Shown piece after piece: positions 24,271 to 38,351 of a DNA stretch of 64,000 bases. This stretch comes from Gorsachius magnificus (lineage: Eukaryota > Chordata > Aves > Pelecaniformes > Ardeidae). Location: assembly GCA_034008185.1 (NCBI GenBank), contig CM067081.1, positions 106,959,265 through 107,023,264 on the forward strand, given 5' to 3'. A program made the position numbers and the translations under genes. Numbering within the stretch: the first letter of the stretch is position 1; each line of letters begins with the position of its first letter. The notes below the pieces were generated by a model, which was not told the origin of the DNA, searched no databases, and was given only the letters and a program-made list of their open reading frames with translations.

Positions 24271-24894
24271 TGCCTCATGGTAGCCAAGTGCTCTGTGGAG
24301 TTTAAATGACAGGGTCAAAGCTAGAGATGAAAGTGCACTTCCAGCCACTTAAGAAACAGACCGCCATGTAGGATATTGTGGTGCCCCTTAATGAATGGAA
24401 CAGATCTCAACCATTAAACCACAACCTGGAGAGGAAGAGGAAAATGACCTTGAATTTTAGATAACAGCCTGATCGTGCAGAATGTAGTAAACTTGAGAAC
24501 TTCTGCATCAGTTCACTCTTTTCCTGTTCCTGAAGTCACACCTTGTCTCCTTGTACTGGGTCTGGCTGGGAAATTTCTTCCTAGCATCCTGTATAATTCT
24601 GTGCTTCAGATTTGTGGCTGAAACAGTCATGATAACACAAAAATGTCTTGACTATTTCTGAACAGTGCTTGCACAGCTTTCCTATATCCTGCCAGTTACA
24701 ACAAATCTTTAATAGCATAATTGCCCTATAGATGTTTCTCTCAGTTAAGGACAAGGAACCTAATCCAACATCAATCTAAATCACTGCCTCTCTAAACAAG
24801 TCAGGAGTTCTGCACTGATTCAAACCAGCTGGCATCTCAGCCCAGGAATCAAGTATTTAAAGAATTCTTTCTATTTATTTCATAGTTCTTCATA

Positions 24895-24926
24895 ATTTTC
24901 TTGGAAATCCACATTTCCAAGAAAAT
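24895..24926. repeat. Perfect 14-bp inverted repeat with 4-base loop
   Basis: Left arm ATTTTCTTGGAAAT (24895-24908), loop CCAC, right arm ATTTCCAAGAAAAT (24913-24926). All 14 pairs match. Each arm contains a TTCNNNGAA palindrome of the STAT-site type (TTCTTGGAA, TTCCAAGAA). Confidence 0.9.
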
Positions 24927-27900
24927 CACAATATCAGAAATGAAATCCCCACTATATTCTTCTCTTATAGCAGATAGTACACTTCTATTTTGAGAGTATT
25001 AATCAGAGACACAATTTTACATACGCTATAGGAACACTGTAGGGGAAAAAGTAGTAAAAAAGGCTCCACTCAGATTTCTAAGAAATTAATGGACGTATTA
25101 ATTGCTAATATATAATCTGGATCTAGAAGTCAAAGTCTGAATTGACTACCTAAAAAAGGTATTTTCTAGAAGGACTGTCAACAGGAAAATCACATATTTA
25201 AAAGAAAGTACAATTCGAGTTCCTTAAATCATCTACTCTTATCTAAATGTTCACTTAATAAGCACAAATCGAACAACAAAATAATGATTGCAATGATTGC
25301 AAGAACATTAACAGGAGAAAATAGTTACACATGCAGAAATTGAGAAAATTATTTTGCTGACATTAATTTGGATAATTTCAAAAATATTCCCATGAAATGT
25401 TTAATTTAATTTAAAATAAATAAACCCTACAAGTTTTCTTTGACCATTAATGAAAATAAATCACTTGTCATAAAGTATCAGTGAGTGAAGCACGTCTCTT
25501 TCCTTCTGCTTATGACTGCACAAATCCTGAAGCAAAATAATGCGTGACAAAAGAAAAATATACAAATCAAGTTAATGCAACTGACTCTCTCTTGTAGCTA
25601 AAGGAGTATCATTTTGCTGTTCTACCGCAGTACTGATTTTTCTTTTTAATTTTATAACATCTTTCTGCTGAGTTCCTCATATGTGAGCTGCTGAAGTATG
25701 AATGGAAACAGCATTGCTCCACTGACTCTTGGTGAGTTTACCCTTTCTGTACACAATAGACTCACAGTTGAAAATAATTACTTGTCTCCTTCATATTGGT
25801 TGAAATCAGTGACCTTGCCAGTGGATGGAAGTCACAGTTGGTTGATCTATTCTTTTCTGCTGGCTGGACACAGGAGGGAGTTTCATATTACAAAATGCTC
25901 ATCTGTTCCCAATGCCATGGATTGTCAGAGTAAAACACAGGCTAAAGGCGTTGCTATCAACATGAACATACAGTTTTATAGGAGCTTCAAATTTCTCTAT
26001 GAGCCACTCTTAAAAAAAGACAAAACAAAATAAAAGTCAGTTTAGGTACCTTAGATACTTCTGACTCATTCTTTTATTAAAAACATATAACCATGAACAT
26101 CTAGAGATACTTCTGCCTACGTGAATACTTACTTATTTAAAACATCCCTGTAAATCTTGTAGATATATTTCTTCACAGATTCAGTATACATTTAAAGTTT
26201 AAATATCTAATTTTTCTTATGGATGACAGTTTATTCATTTTCTAAAGAGAGTTTTGTTTAAAAAAAACCAAAACCACAGAAAGATAAATAAGCAGATTCA
26301 TTTGTTCTATTAAATCCTTAAGAGAACAAATCACAATGAATCACTGAGGTTTTTTGTGCTTTTGCATAGTCTTGACATTGATTTCAGGTTCCCTGAAGAA
26401 AATCCTTTTTTAATTTTAATAGACCAAGACAGGGGAAACATTCTTCTTTTTAATCTGTAAATTGATTATAAATATCTCATTGGCTGTATTTGTGACCTGA
26501 TGTTTAAAATTCATATTTAATTATTGTTAGTCACAGGAGTTATTACAACATTAACTCTCATTCATCTTGAAAGTCACGGGAGTTAGTTCTGGGGCTTCAA
26601 GATTTGCAATCTAAATGCTCACCTCCCACTGAAATCAACGGGTATGTAGGATCACCACATACCTGACAGTGGAGAGTGAAGAGGAACAGAGGTCCCGTGT
26701 GTTAGAAAGAGAAGGGGATGAGATGGTCTTGTGTGGACCTCACAAATGCCAAAGTAGGACGATATTTATAGGTATCTAAGTAAAGATCTGCTCCATAAAA
26801 ATCCCAAATTCTTCATGCTTTCAAAAAACAACTCAGTTCTGACTTCTGGCTGTTAACAGATAGCTTTTAATTTCTCCTACCCAGAACCTTTCGGTGTTTT
26901 CTCAACCAAATTCCTAGCTCATGATCATAGCGCATCCCATGGCCTCATACCATTTTCAATCCATTTCTCTCCTCCATGCCTCAGTTCTCTAACTTAAACT
27001 CCATCAGGTTTTATGAATCCACTCTGGCTGTTGTCACCCTTTGCAAGCATCCTACAGGTTGCTCTGTCTGTTTGAGACTTCTCCTTGAACTTCTCTGAAG
27101 ACACACGTTACCACTGTTTTTACGTGGGAAGTTCAGAAGCCCAGATGTAGGTGGCATTTACCAAAAATCTGTTCACACTGGTCTTATGATTATGAATATG
27201 AATGAGGTTGGGTAATTACTGCAGATGTTGCATCTTTTCTTCCCCCCCCAAATTTTTTTTGCATTCTTTCTCTACCATTAGGCCACCATAAAATTTATTT
27301 AGAGACACAGATTAAAGTTACATTCAATATTTTTGATCATACAAAGTAACTGTGAACTTCATGTCTGTGATCATATTTCTGAAGTGTGAATTAGATCTTT
27401 GCCATATGATCTCCATGCACTACAAGCTCTTACAGTCAGCTTCATAAATTCTGTTTCTCCAGTGGACCAAGCAGTGTTTGTCCGATGGAAAGTGTGTTAC
27501 AGCTGTGGGCAACTCTCTAGGCTGCTGGCTAAACCCTCAAGGTTATGTTAACTTCACAGAACATGAAAAACTACTGGACAAGACATGAGAAACTGCTGTA
27601 CCTGATAGGTAATAGTGTGAGAAGCTGACAGAAGTTACAGACTGTGCCAAGAAGGATGGCTGGATTTCATAGGTGGTTACACAGGGAGCTGTGAGCTAGT
27701 TTGTGCCAGGCTTCACAGGTACTTCGAGGGGAGTCTTGGGGATGTTTAGGGGACTAAAATCTTGTAAGGCCAACAGTGCCTAAATATCATTTATATCATA
27801 TAAGGTATATATATCGTATAAAGCTGAGATTTGAGTACAGATATAGCAAAACTAGAACCACTGGGGAAAACATAATTGTGCAGGTTTTCTGGGAGGAGAC

Positions 27901-30900
27901 TGCGGTGGAGAAAGGGTACAGAAGTATCAAAAAGAAGAGTCAAAAAACAGGAAAATGGTTAATAAGTTACCCAGAGGACATATGCAGGCTATACTTGCTA
28001 TGAAGCCTAGCATGTGGTCACCACAGCTGGTGCAGGGCACCAAAGCAAACCCGTTGTTCTGACCGTAACACAAAAGTCAAATCTGCTTCCTCAATCATGA
28101 AGAAGCCAGCAAGGGAGCACCCGGATGGAAGAAGGATCAAGCACTCTGGCATCACCATGTCAGCACCTGCCCACCCATCCATAACAAAGAGTACTGTTTT
28201 TGTTAATCTCACTGGTCTGGACGAGAGCCATTGTCTCCACTACACGCAGAAAATACAAGTATGGGTACATACATCAGATTGTCTTTTATGAGTATATATA
28301 CTATCTTTGTACACATTTTCTATCATTTCTGTGTCAAGACTAATAACTGAGTTTGGGTAGGCTGCATTCCAACCGCATTCTATACCCTATATGAAATACA
28401 GTACTTTAGGAGTGAATAACTTGTCTCCAGGCATAACTTCTTGCCATATAAAAATTATGCAGTTAAGTAACCTTTAACTTATTAGTATGTTAATGCTAAG
28501 AGGGAATTGGGTGAATTCAATGTAAATTCACGTGAACAACGTATAGGCAAATACTTTAGAAATACCCTGAACCTCTAATATTTATTAAGAAAGTCAAGAA
28601 AGCTTCCTAAGAATAAGCTTTTAATTCTAAATTTCAGCTCAGGTAATTACACTCTGCCTGCTTCATTTTCCCTTGTGTTTTTAGTTAGATTCAGAATTTT
28701 TCTGGTTTTGTCCTAAGCCATTTTACAGTGTGGCTGTGCTCTATTAACCACTGCAGCAAACTACACCACAAATGTACTGCAGAACTGGCTGAAGCAATTT
28801 CTTTCTATATAGCTTTTAGTGTAAAACAATTTTGAGGCATTCCAGGAAGAATGGTTCTCTATAAACATATGGACACTTAACATGAAATCAATGTAGTAAG
28901 CAAAGGTTGGCCAGCCTCTCTGGTCCTGATCCAGCTAAGCACTTCCAACACATGTGGGCTTCTTTTGACTTCATCTCCCATGTGTAAGAATTTTGCTAGA
29001 TTTGTGTTCAAAAAGAGAAAATTCTGTCTGATCTGCGATCAGAAATGCTGGTAAGGGTCTGTACAGTCTTTGACCGTAATCCCTCGTTTGGAGCTGATTT
29101 CCACATTTTCTCCTCTCTCAGCTCAAACCATGATGTTTACTGCAGCAACCATACAGCTTTTCAGGGAAAGAGTAAAGTAGGCATTAAAGCAGATTACTGT
29201 ATGTTCTCAAGGGGATCACACCATAGACAAATTAACAAAAAAATACCATTATAAACTTTGGTTGTAATAAACTTGTCTTTGCTATACAGGATGCTTTGAG
29301 AGCTATATTGCTGATAGGTACATCCTTTTTTCATACCTAATTTTATTAAATTAGGTGCTCAGGCTAATTAATGGAACTTCTACATTGCCTTTGCCTTCCT
29401 TCTATAAGTGTCAGTTATTAAAAGTCCCATGGATAATGATATCTTTCCACAAAAATTCTAGCACTTATCACTTCTAGTATAATGCTTGGACTTCTGTATT
29501 CCTTTTACAATATATGCTAGATTAGAAAGGCAGACCCAGATCCCTACTACTATTTCTTTTCTCTTCATTATGTAGTAAAGTTTTTTAACTGACAACTTAC
29601 AAGAATTATGAAAATAACTGATTTACCAAAGAAGCATACAACCAACAGGAACTTGTTCTCAAAGAACAGAAACTCTCCTTTTTTAAAGAATGTGAAGATG
29701 CTCTTCTCCAAAGGTATTTGAAAGAAACAGTATGGTTACAAAAGATACACAAGCTGAGTGCTCCTCTAAAAAAATATCTTTACCTCCTACCTTCTATACA
29801 GAGAGAAGTACTTCACTTTTAAAACAAAGAATTCTAGGAAACCTCTTATGAAATTAATTTATAAATTGAAAAATATAATTTTGAATACGAGAAAGTTAAG
29901 GTTAGATACAAAAAATGAAAAGATACAATTACTCTTTAAATACAATACTATAAGGTGTACTTGTTTGGTGGTCATTGTAAGACTTTTGACAACAAAGACA
30001 AGTATCTGATGCTGAAAAACTAGAACTGACTGAAATATTTTTGCAAGAATGTCTTTTCAGAGAAACACACAGATTGGTAACATGAAAACATTTAACAGGT
30101 TTGCATTGATTTTGCTTCATTGTTTGCTAGGCAACTGCTTCATTTAGTAGCTCCAATACTGATTGAACAAATTCTGGAAAACAACATTATAATGAACCTA
30201 CTTATGTAGTGATATGATGGTGCATAGAAACCACACAATAGCAGACATGGTGTTAATGGGAGCCAAATGGTTTGATTAGCCCTTCAGGCTGAACCTAGAT
30301 ATAGACAAACAATCAAATTAAGATTAGAACATGCAATTTCCTATAAAGGACAATAGGGCTACTCTTGAGAGAATTACTAGCTCCTGAAAAAAGATGTGGG
30401 GAAAAGAAACTACTTCTGAATCACTGTTTCATGAAAAATATATGGCTGCATTAAAAAAAAAAAAATATTTAGTTGATTTTGACATTTTGCATTTCCTTTT
30501 CTACTAAAAGACATTGTGACAAGCTTTTGGTCTCATAATTTAAAGGACAGAAACTTAAAATTACTTCAAACATGGGGATCACATCAGTAAAATAGTCTAT
30601 TAGAAAGCACTAGACAGTGTTAATATATATACCTACTTGTACTATCTGCAATGTTCTTAGGCACTTCCATACAATTCTGAAAGGTGAGCTTATGCAGCCG
30701 TCCTTAGGAGAAAGTATAACTAGTGTATAACCACATTTTATTTACACTTTTTTTCCTTGATCAACTTGCAGCAGACCTTCATATTGTTCTAAGAGCATGC
30801 ATTTGTGAGGAGAAACAGAGAAAGTTGCTTGTGAAATGAAGAGAATATGCTCATTTCAGCAACGAAAAAGGTCACTGCAAACCCATGCTTATAAAATCTT

Positions 30901-33900
30901 GGCTGAGAAAGAGAAGTTCATCTCAGTGTATGTGCTGACATGCCACATGGACCTACAGGCAATGCTGAGCCCTGTTCTAACATGTAGCCAATCCATGCAC
31001 TGTGGAAATGGAAGCTAGAAAACAAGTAACTTTACCTTAACCTCCCTTTGGGTCACAGAGACATTAGGAGCTAGTTCTTCATCTTGGATGCACTGTGATT
31101 GCAGTCTTATAGTGATTTTAAAATGAAATAAATGCTTTATGGTTGTGATTATAAAATCTTTCTTCAGTCACAAAGAATTATTATATGTTTTGTGCCTAGG
31201 CTCTTCTCTCATATCACTAAGAGCTAGATTTTTTCATTTTAAGAGAGAAATTTTCTAACTGGATGTCCTTCAAAAAAGTAAAATACCATAAATGTGCCAA
31301 AAATATCAAATCTAGAGAACTCACTCCCTTATGTGCCAAGCAAAAAAGTTTTGATTTCCAACCTAGTAAACAATGGACAATAGTTTAAAAAAGAGACAAT
31401 CCATTCTACACTAGATATTACTAAGCTAAAAGCTGATGTTTTCCACACACAGTCCTCAATAAAAAAAAAATGTAGTGTTTATATAAATATCACAAATTAA
31501 ACTATTAGCTGCTCCTAATGTTATCTTAAGACAGCCCTAAGATTTCCTATTTCCTTGTTAATAATACTCTAGCCAGTAGTGTGTCAATATTTTTTCATTT
31601 TTTTATCAATAGATCTCAGCCCAGAAGAAAAAAAAAAAGGTGGTGGTGAAAACAAAGGTAAAAGTAATAAGTTTTTAATCTGCTTTTCCTTATTTGAAGG
31701 CTTGTGTCCAGGTCCTCAAACTGAACACCAGTTCTTGAAGGCAACAATTAGGTTTATCACTCTTTTACCATTGCAAGGTTTTTCAGTGTAAAAAATTAAT
31801 AAAAAACCTGTTCTGTAACTTGGATGTAACAAATTAGTAAAAACAGAGTGGAAATTAGACAGGGTTTTTTTGTGTGGTGTTTTTTTTAATTCACCCCAGG
31901 AAAAAAATAAAAATGGCTCAAAATTAAAACATATTCCAAGCAATTACTTCTTACCTACAACTATTTTAGCTCCCTTAAACAAGCTGAAGGTCTGTCCCAT
32001 TAATTTTAACTATATCCTGATGAATTGGAAATATGTTTTATACACAAGATGTATGTTTTCCAGTTTATCTCCATTTTCATTTCTGCAGCTGATCATTTCA
32101 GTGCAGCACAGCAATCACCACCCCTGTTTCAGAGCAGTGATTTGTCTGACAAACCTGATGGCAGACAAGCAGTATTTACATTGTGACCACTGAAGTGCTA
32201 GGAGGCTATGATACACAGTGAGAAGCAACTGTGCTTTGAGTGTAATCCTTGTGGTTAATTATCCTTAATTAAAATGTATGATTTGGATCATGCAAAGTGT
32301 GAACTGCTATGTTTCTAAATAGACAAGAAAGCAATGGACAGTTTCAAATCTTTTTTGCTGACTGGAAAATCTCTGCAATTTAGTCTGTTTATTATCATTC
32401 AAATGCAACTAATTGTACTTTTGAAATCCATTAAAAATGTGCAATCCAGAAGTACAATCTAGTAATGCACTGCAGTACACACTGCATTCCAGAACACAAA
32501 AGCCTGGGAGAAGCTTTTGTCTTTTCTCTTTTTTTCTTTTCTCTCTTAGTGGTAATATTCTTGAAGAAATTAACAGAGATTTCTCACCTATGAATTTCAC
32601 GAACATGGGATTTTTTTCATAGGGAAGCACAGATGATCAGGCGGCAGCCAAGAAAATAGTAGTTTAATATCAAACAAAAGAATAATAACATTTATACTTC
32701 ATTTATTGGCAGGACCCCAGGGTAATTTTTAATTGTAAAGCATAGGATTTTGGATAGTAAATTCTCAGGAAGCTCAAAAATTGTGAAACTTAACACATGA
32801 AAATGTGTAAGACAGATCCCAGCCATGTGTAAGTAAATTAAAATATACTATAAAAGGGTACTATAAAATGCACACTTAATGTTTCTATTTTCATTAAAAT
32901 TTTTTAAAAAACCACTTAGTTTTTAGTTTGTTAAATCTTAAATATATACATCTTACATATGTAAGAAAAATCAGCAAATATCCAGTATTCTGAATAAATC
33001 TATTAGCTGTTCTCCTCTAAAAAGTAATGTCTACCTAGCATGTGTTTTTTTTTTGTAGCTTATTGCGCTAATCAGCTATTTCTGTTGTACCTTGTCTTCC
33101 CTGCCTTCTCTTCCTTTTAACCTTATTTTTACACTAGATTTTTTCTTCAAGTTGTGCAAAAGCTAGTATTGTGGAGGGAGAGTGGGAAGCTGTCCTGGTC
33201 CAGCAATCCTGATATAACCATAACAAGGCATTCAAAGGTGGGTGCTGTATTCTCCAGAATTCCTTCTCTGTTCCAATGCAGCACACACGAGACAAGGAGA
33301 GAGGAAATTATTATATCTTTCTTTTACAGAGAGTTCATTTCATAAGTATTCACTTTAGAAAAGTGTGAATATATATTCATTGTGAAAATTAAATCTAAAC
33401 TTTTAACTGGATTTAAGATTTAGAAAGAGTTAAGACAGATGGTAGGTAAAAAAATCCAGTACCAATACTGAGAGCATTAATCAGATTGTATGCTTCCCTT
33501 TCAGAGTGTCCAGACTACAAACCTGTTGAGTTGCTAATAGGAACAGCTTAAACAGAGTGAGACCTCTTCGGTCCTTTTGAAAAGTATGCTTAAGTGTACA
33601 GAAATCCCTACTGGATTTAGAAAACTGAGCTGTAAAAGAACCACAGAGATGTTGGACAGAAGGACCTGCTTTGCAACATGTAAGCACTTAGAATCTAGAG
33701 AGGGCAGGAATTCACATCTCACCTCTTTGGTAACGGTCATATCTCAGCCGCTTCCCACTTAGTATTAAGGCTTTTTAGATCCCCCTTTTATGCACCAAAT
33801 TCTTCTTATGTAACACTGAGGCAGTGTTACTAAGTTGCTAAATGTCTAATTGTAATTTGATTTTCCCTACAGGAGCAGGTACTTAAATTTGAGGCACTGC

Positions 33901-35737
33901 AGAATGTATTATAGTTGCCTATAGCATTGGCCCTAGCATTTGATCTCTGATTATTCCTAACAGTGTAAAAGCATACCAAAAAAAAGCCTAATAAATAAAT
34001 TAAATAAATTATAAAAAGTCAGGTGAAAGGATGAAGATTCTTAAAAGCAATGTATTTCTTATTCATATTTTATTCCACTTGACCCTTGACAGAATCAGTT
34101 CACCCCTTCACACACATTCTTAATGCCTTTCCATGTTAATCGGACTTATAGTGGTACAGCTGTACAGCTTACCTTGTAAGAGATTACTTAATGCATACGA
34201 CAAGCATATAGCAAAAGAAACACCATCTATGAATGTACACTTCCTAATCACATATTCTGTTACAAATTGAATTCCATCTGAGGGAACATGAAGTCCAGCA
34301 TTTTAGCTGGCTAATGGGAAGAGCCTTCTACTTCCTGACATTGTTTGCAATCTAATATCATTTACCAGCTACAGTTCCCAATTATAAATATTGCTAAAGT
34401 AGATAACTCACATTAGGTCCTTAGCAAGTGTAATGTAGCATTCAACTTTTCACTCAGTACTGCCTCAGACTAGAACAAGGATGCATTCTTCAAAGTGAAA
34501 ATGAATTATTTAAAATATTCAAACTTCTACAGCAAGAATATGCAAAAGTCTTTTCAATGTATATTATTACTGATTTTTTTTAATCAATTACTAGGATATT
34601 TTATACTCAGCTCTCGACCAATATTCTGGTATTTTGCTTTATAGATCTTACTTTTTTTAGATTAACTATTTCCTTTCAAAAAAATCAATTAAATAGTTTT
34701 AATATCAGTCTTTTGTACACAGCTCTTCACTGTTGACGCATCCATGAAGCTCTACATGGATTTCCATTTTATGCCATGAAGGTCAACAAAAGATAAACAT
34801 AGACTCACTCCATCAATGCAAGAGGATTCAAAATATCAAATCCATCTTATCCTGCTGCTGACTTCTGTGGATTACATGGATGAGTTCCACCACTCATGCT
34901 GCTTGTTTTCTCACACGGTGCAAGCTAGAAAATATTTTTCTATGCATTCAAAAATTTCTTGTGAAGTTACCAGATCAGTAGAAATATCCTTCATTACTGA
35001 TGAACAAAATGACAAACAAGCTCACTCACTGCCTTTCCAATAAGATACAGTTACATATTACTAATGGAAATAATACCATTGTAGAGGAAAAAAAAATTCA
35101 TAAGACATTGTAACCACTTTATTCTGATCTTTTTCTTTCAAGTACAATGCATGGCTTTTAAAGGATGGCTTGATAAGTGGTTGAAGCAGTGAAATATATC
35201 CTATACAATTAAAATTAAACCAACTAAACAATATAACAATTAAAATTATTCTTATTAGACTTCTCAAAATGAATCAGCTGAATTAAACTTCCAGAAAGTT
35301 TCATTTCCTTTCAACACACAGGAGTATACAAAATATTAGGAATGTAAATTTGAAGAGAAATAAATAAACAAACAAGTACCAAAACCAGACACTTTCCAAA
35401 TTATTTTAGTCTTCTCTGACCTTGGTATTCCTAGTCCTGCTGATCAGAAAGATAAGTCAAACTTCATTTTGACAGAGACTGATAAATTGTTTCTATACTA
35501 AAAACTAATACCCACAATTGATTGCAGTGTCACTATAAACTATTGCCATCTACACCATTCCTCATACCCAGCAGCATATTTCAAGTGTTTATTTTGCAAT
35601 AAAAGACACTTTATAGCACTGTATCAGCTATGAGTAATAATGTCTCTCAGACTCTACAAAGAAAATAAATCCCTCTGATGCCTGATTCTAGAAAACGGGG
35701 CGGGGGGGAGAAAACCAGGTTAAATACAGGAATTCTT

Positions 35738-36088
35738 AAGGGGATCTCATCAACATGTACAAATATCTTAAGGGTAGATGGCACGAGGACGGAGCCAGAC
35801 TCTTCGCAGTGGTGCCCAGCAACAGGACAAGGGGCAATGGGCACAAACTGAAGTGTAAGACGTTTCAGTTGAATATGCAGAAGAACTTCTTTACTCTGAG
35901 GGTGACAGAGCCCTGGAACAGACTTCCCAGGGGGTTTGTGGAGTCTCCTCTGGAGATATTCAAAGCCCCCCTGGACAATATCCTGTGCAACCTGCTCTAG
36001 ATGAACCTGCTTTAGCAGGAGGGTTGGACTAGGTGATTTCCCGAGGTCCCTTCCAACCCTCACCATTCTGTGATTCTGTGATTCTGTG
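35738..36088 (+). mobile_element. CR1 LINE 3' fragment, different subfamily (ATTCTGTG end)
   Basis: The last ~350 bases of a CR1: the GGGGATCTCATCAACATGTA start of the ORF2 C-terminal segment, a frame 35755-36000 (NRTRGNGHKLK, then FFTLRVTEPWNRLPRGF) ending in TAG, and a short 3' UTR with GGTCCCTTCCAACC. It closes with three tandem ATTCTGTG octamers (36065-36088). The octamer (G in place of A) and the sequence differ from copies A, B, C and E, so this is a second CR1 subfamily. Confidence 0.93.
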
Positions 36089-37756
36089 GTCTTTTATTAC
36101 AGAAAGATATTTAGCAAGGCATCTACATGCTCAATCACATATACAATTGAAACTGTAACCTTGTCTTTAATCCTATATGAAGCTTATTGTAATAATTTGA
36201 GGGTTAAGATTATTAGCTCCCAAACCTACATATTGTTTTAAGATCACCAAGATGACTGAAGAAGCTCACATAGTCCACAGAAAGACGTTATTGTCAGGAA
36301 AGAGGTAGTGGTATTGTGACACAAAGAGGATGAGGGGGAATGGAGTGCAAAAGAAGTCAGAGCATCCACATCAGATGTTTATGCAGATGGTGTGGCTATT
36401 CCTTAGTCTGCTCATCGGTAAGATGTTTAAACACAGAAGTGAGGTAGGTGCCAGATGGAGATTTTGAACACAGATGATAGAATTCCCATATAACATTTAC
36501 ATTTCTGAATTTTCCTCTGTTGAACAGGATTATAAAGACCCATTTGAACTGGGAGGGGTTCTATATAGTCTCATGCATATGAGCTCTATAGAAGTAGAAC
36601 AGAATTACTATACTGGCTGCAAAGCAACTGGAATACATCTCAGGTATCAAAAGGCACAAAAATTTTCATTCATTTAACTAATACTAATTTTATTTAACCT
36701 GTTATACCAACTTTCCCTCACTTATGCCCACACAATCCTATCATAACTGGTGTTTGTTAGAGTCAGGAGGGTCACACAAACAACATCCAGTGAACAATAC
36801 CAAACAGAACAAGTTCATAAAAATCATAATCTATTCTCAATTCATGAACCAAGAAAGATATATTCACTGAGTATAAAAGAAGACTGACATTCATTCAATG
36901 AGCCCCTTAGAACATTAATGTCCCCATGACTGCATAGTACAACCTTGACTGAAGAAAATGTATGTTTAGTTCTTGGTACTTTAAAAGCTATCACCAGCAG
37001 CAAGCTGGAAGGTTTTTATAAAACCCTATTTATTCATTGAGAATACATTGTTTGTTATCTTAATGGTATCTATGAAACACTGTGAATCACTATCTATCCC
37101 TATTAAATCTACTTTCATATTTCTCCCCTCTCCTGTTCTCTCAATTCCATTTGGAGAAGTTGATGAGGCTGAATAAAGACTGTAATAACAGGATTTAATG
37201 GGTATAGTATCTGTAGGTAGACAAGGTCATAAGTGTTGAGTAAGTAGCAGCAAAGGCAAAGGAAAGAATCAGTGTCTTAAACAAATCAAAACCTTGCAAA
37301 AAGCTATTGTTAGTTAATATCCTAAGAAAGTGATTTGCTTCCTCTGTGAGTGAAATTCTTTGTTCAGGAAAAAAAAAATATTAGATTGTTATTTCAATAA
37401 GCTTGTTCCTTTCCTTGAATTTTTCATCAAATGTCTTGCTTAGACGGTTAAATATTTATAAAGGCACTGATTAACAAAAGCAGCTATGTAACTAATTCCT
37501 CTTGATTACAGAAGAATTTATTATTCTAAATCCTTTTGCAAATCTGGGATTTTACAGATATTGTAAGTAATCCTTTCTAAAATTTTTAATTTGAGGGTTT
37601 GTAATTTGAATTTTCTGCTATTGCCTGAACAAACAGTTTAAACTAGGGCTAACTGAACTTTCCACAGTGCAGCACAGTGCAGTGTCAAAGTTAGTATTTC
37701 AGAGATAGTATTAACTGTAAGCATTATTGCCAACTTGACGCATGACATTAGGTTTG
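36089..37756. other. AT-rich flank upstream of the provirus
   Basis: No feature recognised. Confidence 0.55.
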
Positions 37757-37761
37757 TTTTA
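37757..37761 (+). repeat. Target site duplication, left (TTTTA)
   Basis: The five bases directly before the LTR's TG are TTTTA. The same five bases follow the element's terminal CA at 43939-43943. A 5-bp duplication is the size expected for ERVL-type integration. Confidence 0.8.
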
Positions 37762-37932
37762 TGTCCTGGTTTCAGCTGGGATAGAGTTAATTTTCGTCAT
37801 AGAAGCTAGCATAGTGCTGTGTTTTGGATTTAGTACTACAAGAATGTTGATAACACACCGATGTTTTAGTTGTTGCCAAGTAGTGCTCAGACTGCTCAAG
37901 GACTCTTTGAGCTTCTCCTGCTAGGCCAGGTG

Positions 37933-37941
37933 CATAAAAAG
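37933..37941 (+). promoter_or_regulatory. TATA-like box in the LTR
   Basis: CATAAAAAG, followed by a G-rich segment. This is the likely promoter core of U3, inferred from position and sequence only. Confidence 0.4.
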
Positions 37942-38004
37942 CTGGGAGGGAGCACAGCTAGGACAGCTAACCCAAACTGACCTAAGAACCATTCCATACC
38001 ATAT

Positions 38005-38012
38005 AACGTCAT
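38005..38012 (-). promoter_or_regulatory. CRE-like site in the LTR
   Basis: On the minus strand this reads ATGACGTT, containing TGACGTTA when one upstream base is included, which is 7 of 8 bases of the CRE/ATF site TGACGTCA. The related LTR fragment at 48 kb carries TGATGTCA at the matching place (48458-48465). Confidence 0.4.
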
Positions 38013-38042
38013 GCTCGGGGGGGTTAGTCGGTTGCGGGGAGA

Positions 38043-38096
38043 GTGATCGCTGCTCAGGGACTGATCGCAGCTCAGGGAGTGATCGTGGCTCTGGAT
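38043..38096 (+). repeat. Three 18-base tandem units in the LTR
   Basis: The units GTGATCGCTGCTCAGGGA, CTGATCGCAGCTCAGGGA and GTGATCGTGGCTCTGGAT follow each other without a gap. Each holds GATCG, and the third is the most diverged. Confidence 0.85.
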
Positions 38097-38206
38097 GGGC
38101 TGGGCATCGGTCAGTGGGTGGTGAGCAAGTGCATTGTGCATCATTTGGTTTGTATATTCTGTATATTCTGTTACCATTCTCATTATTACTATTATTATTT
38201 TCTCTT

Positions 38207-38212
38207 ATTAAA
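38207..38212 (+). terminator. LTR polyadenylation signal ATTAAA
   Basis: The variant hexamer ATTAAA in CTCTTATTAAACTG, about 270 bases after the TATA-like box and 130 before the LTR end, which is where an R-region poly(A) signal should be. Confidence 0.5.
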
Positions 38213-38351
38213 CTGTCTTTATCTCAGCCCACGGCTCTAACCTTTCTTCTCCTTCCTGATTCTCTCCCCCATCCCACTGAGGGAGGGGGGAGTGAGCGAG
38301 CAGCTGCGTGGTGCTTAGTTGCCAGCTGGGTTAAACCACGACAGTCCTTTT

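Larger units (their letters stand above)
23576..35737. other. 12-kb AT-rich intergenic stretch
   Basis: No gene or known transposon recognised. Notable points are listed separately: a long purine tract (24193-24270) and a perfect 14-bp hairpin (24895-24926). A 9-bp hairpin lies at 29335-29356 (ACCTAATTT, loop TATT). A modestly GC-richer block at about 27470-28290 could be old repeat DNA but matches nothing I know. The longest open frame (25698-26033, plus, 111 codons) has no recognisable domain. Confidence 0.5.
37762..38343 (+). repeat. 5' LTR of the ERVL-like provirus
   Basis: It starts TGTCCTGG and ends CCACGACA (TGTC/GACA inverted ends), 582 bases. It contains a TATA-like box, a CRE-like site, a GATC-containing triple repeat, an ATTAAA signal and a GC-rich U5-like end. 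It is related to the LTR fragment at 48436-48724 over the U3 part. With no 3' LTR partner, insertion age cannot be read from LTR divergence. Confidence 0.92.

Noticed and set aside
25698..26033. A 111-codon ORF with a GGTGAGTT donor-like site near its start
   Set aside because: No convincing acceptor, no recognisable domain, AT-rich composition as in the flanks. A first-exon role (ATG to about 25730) cannot be excluded.
27470..28290. GC-richer block that might be an old LTR
   Set aside because: No defined ends, no terminal TG/CA pair, no duplication and no match within the window. Too weak to list as an element.
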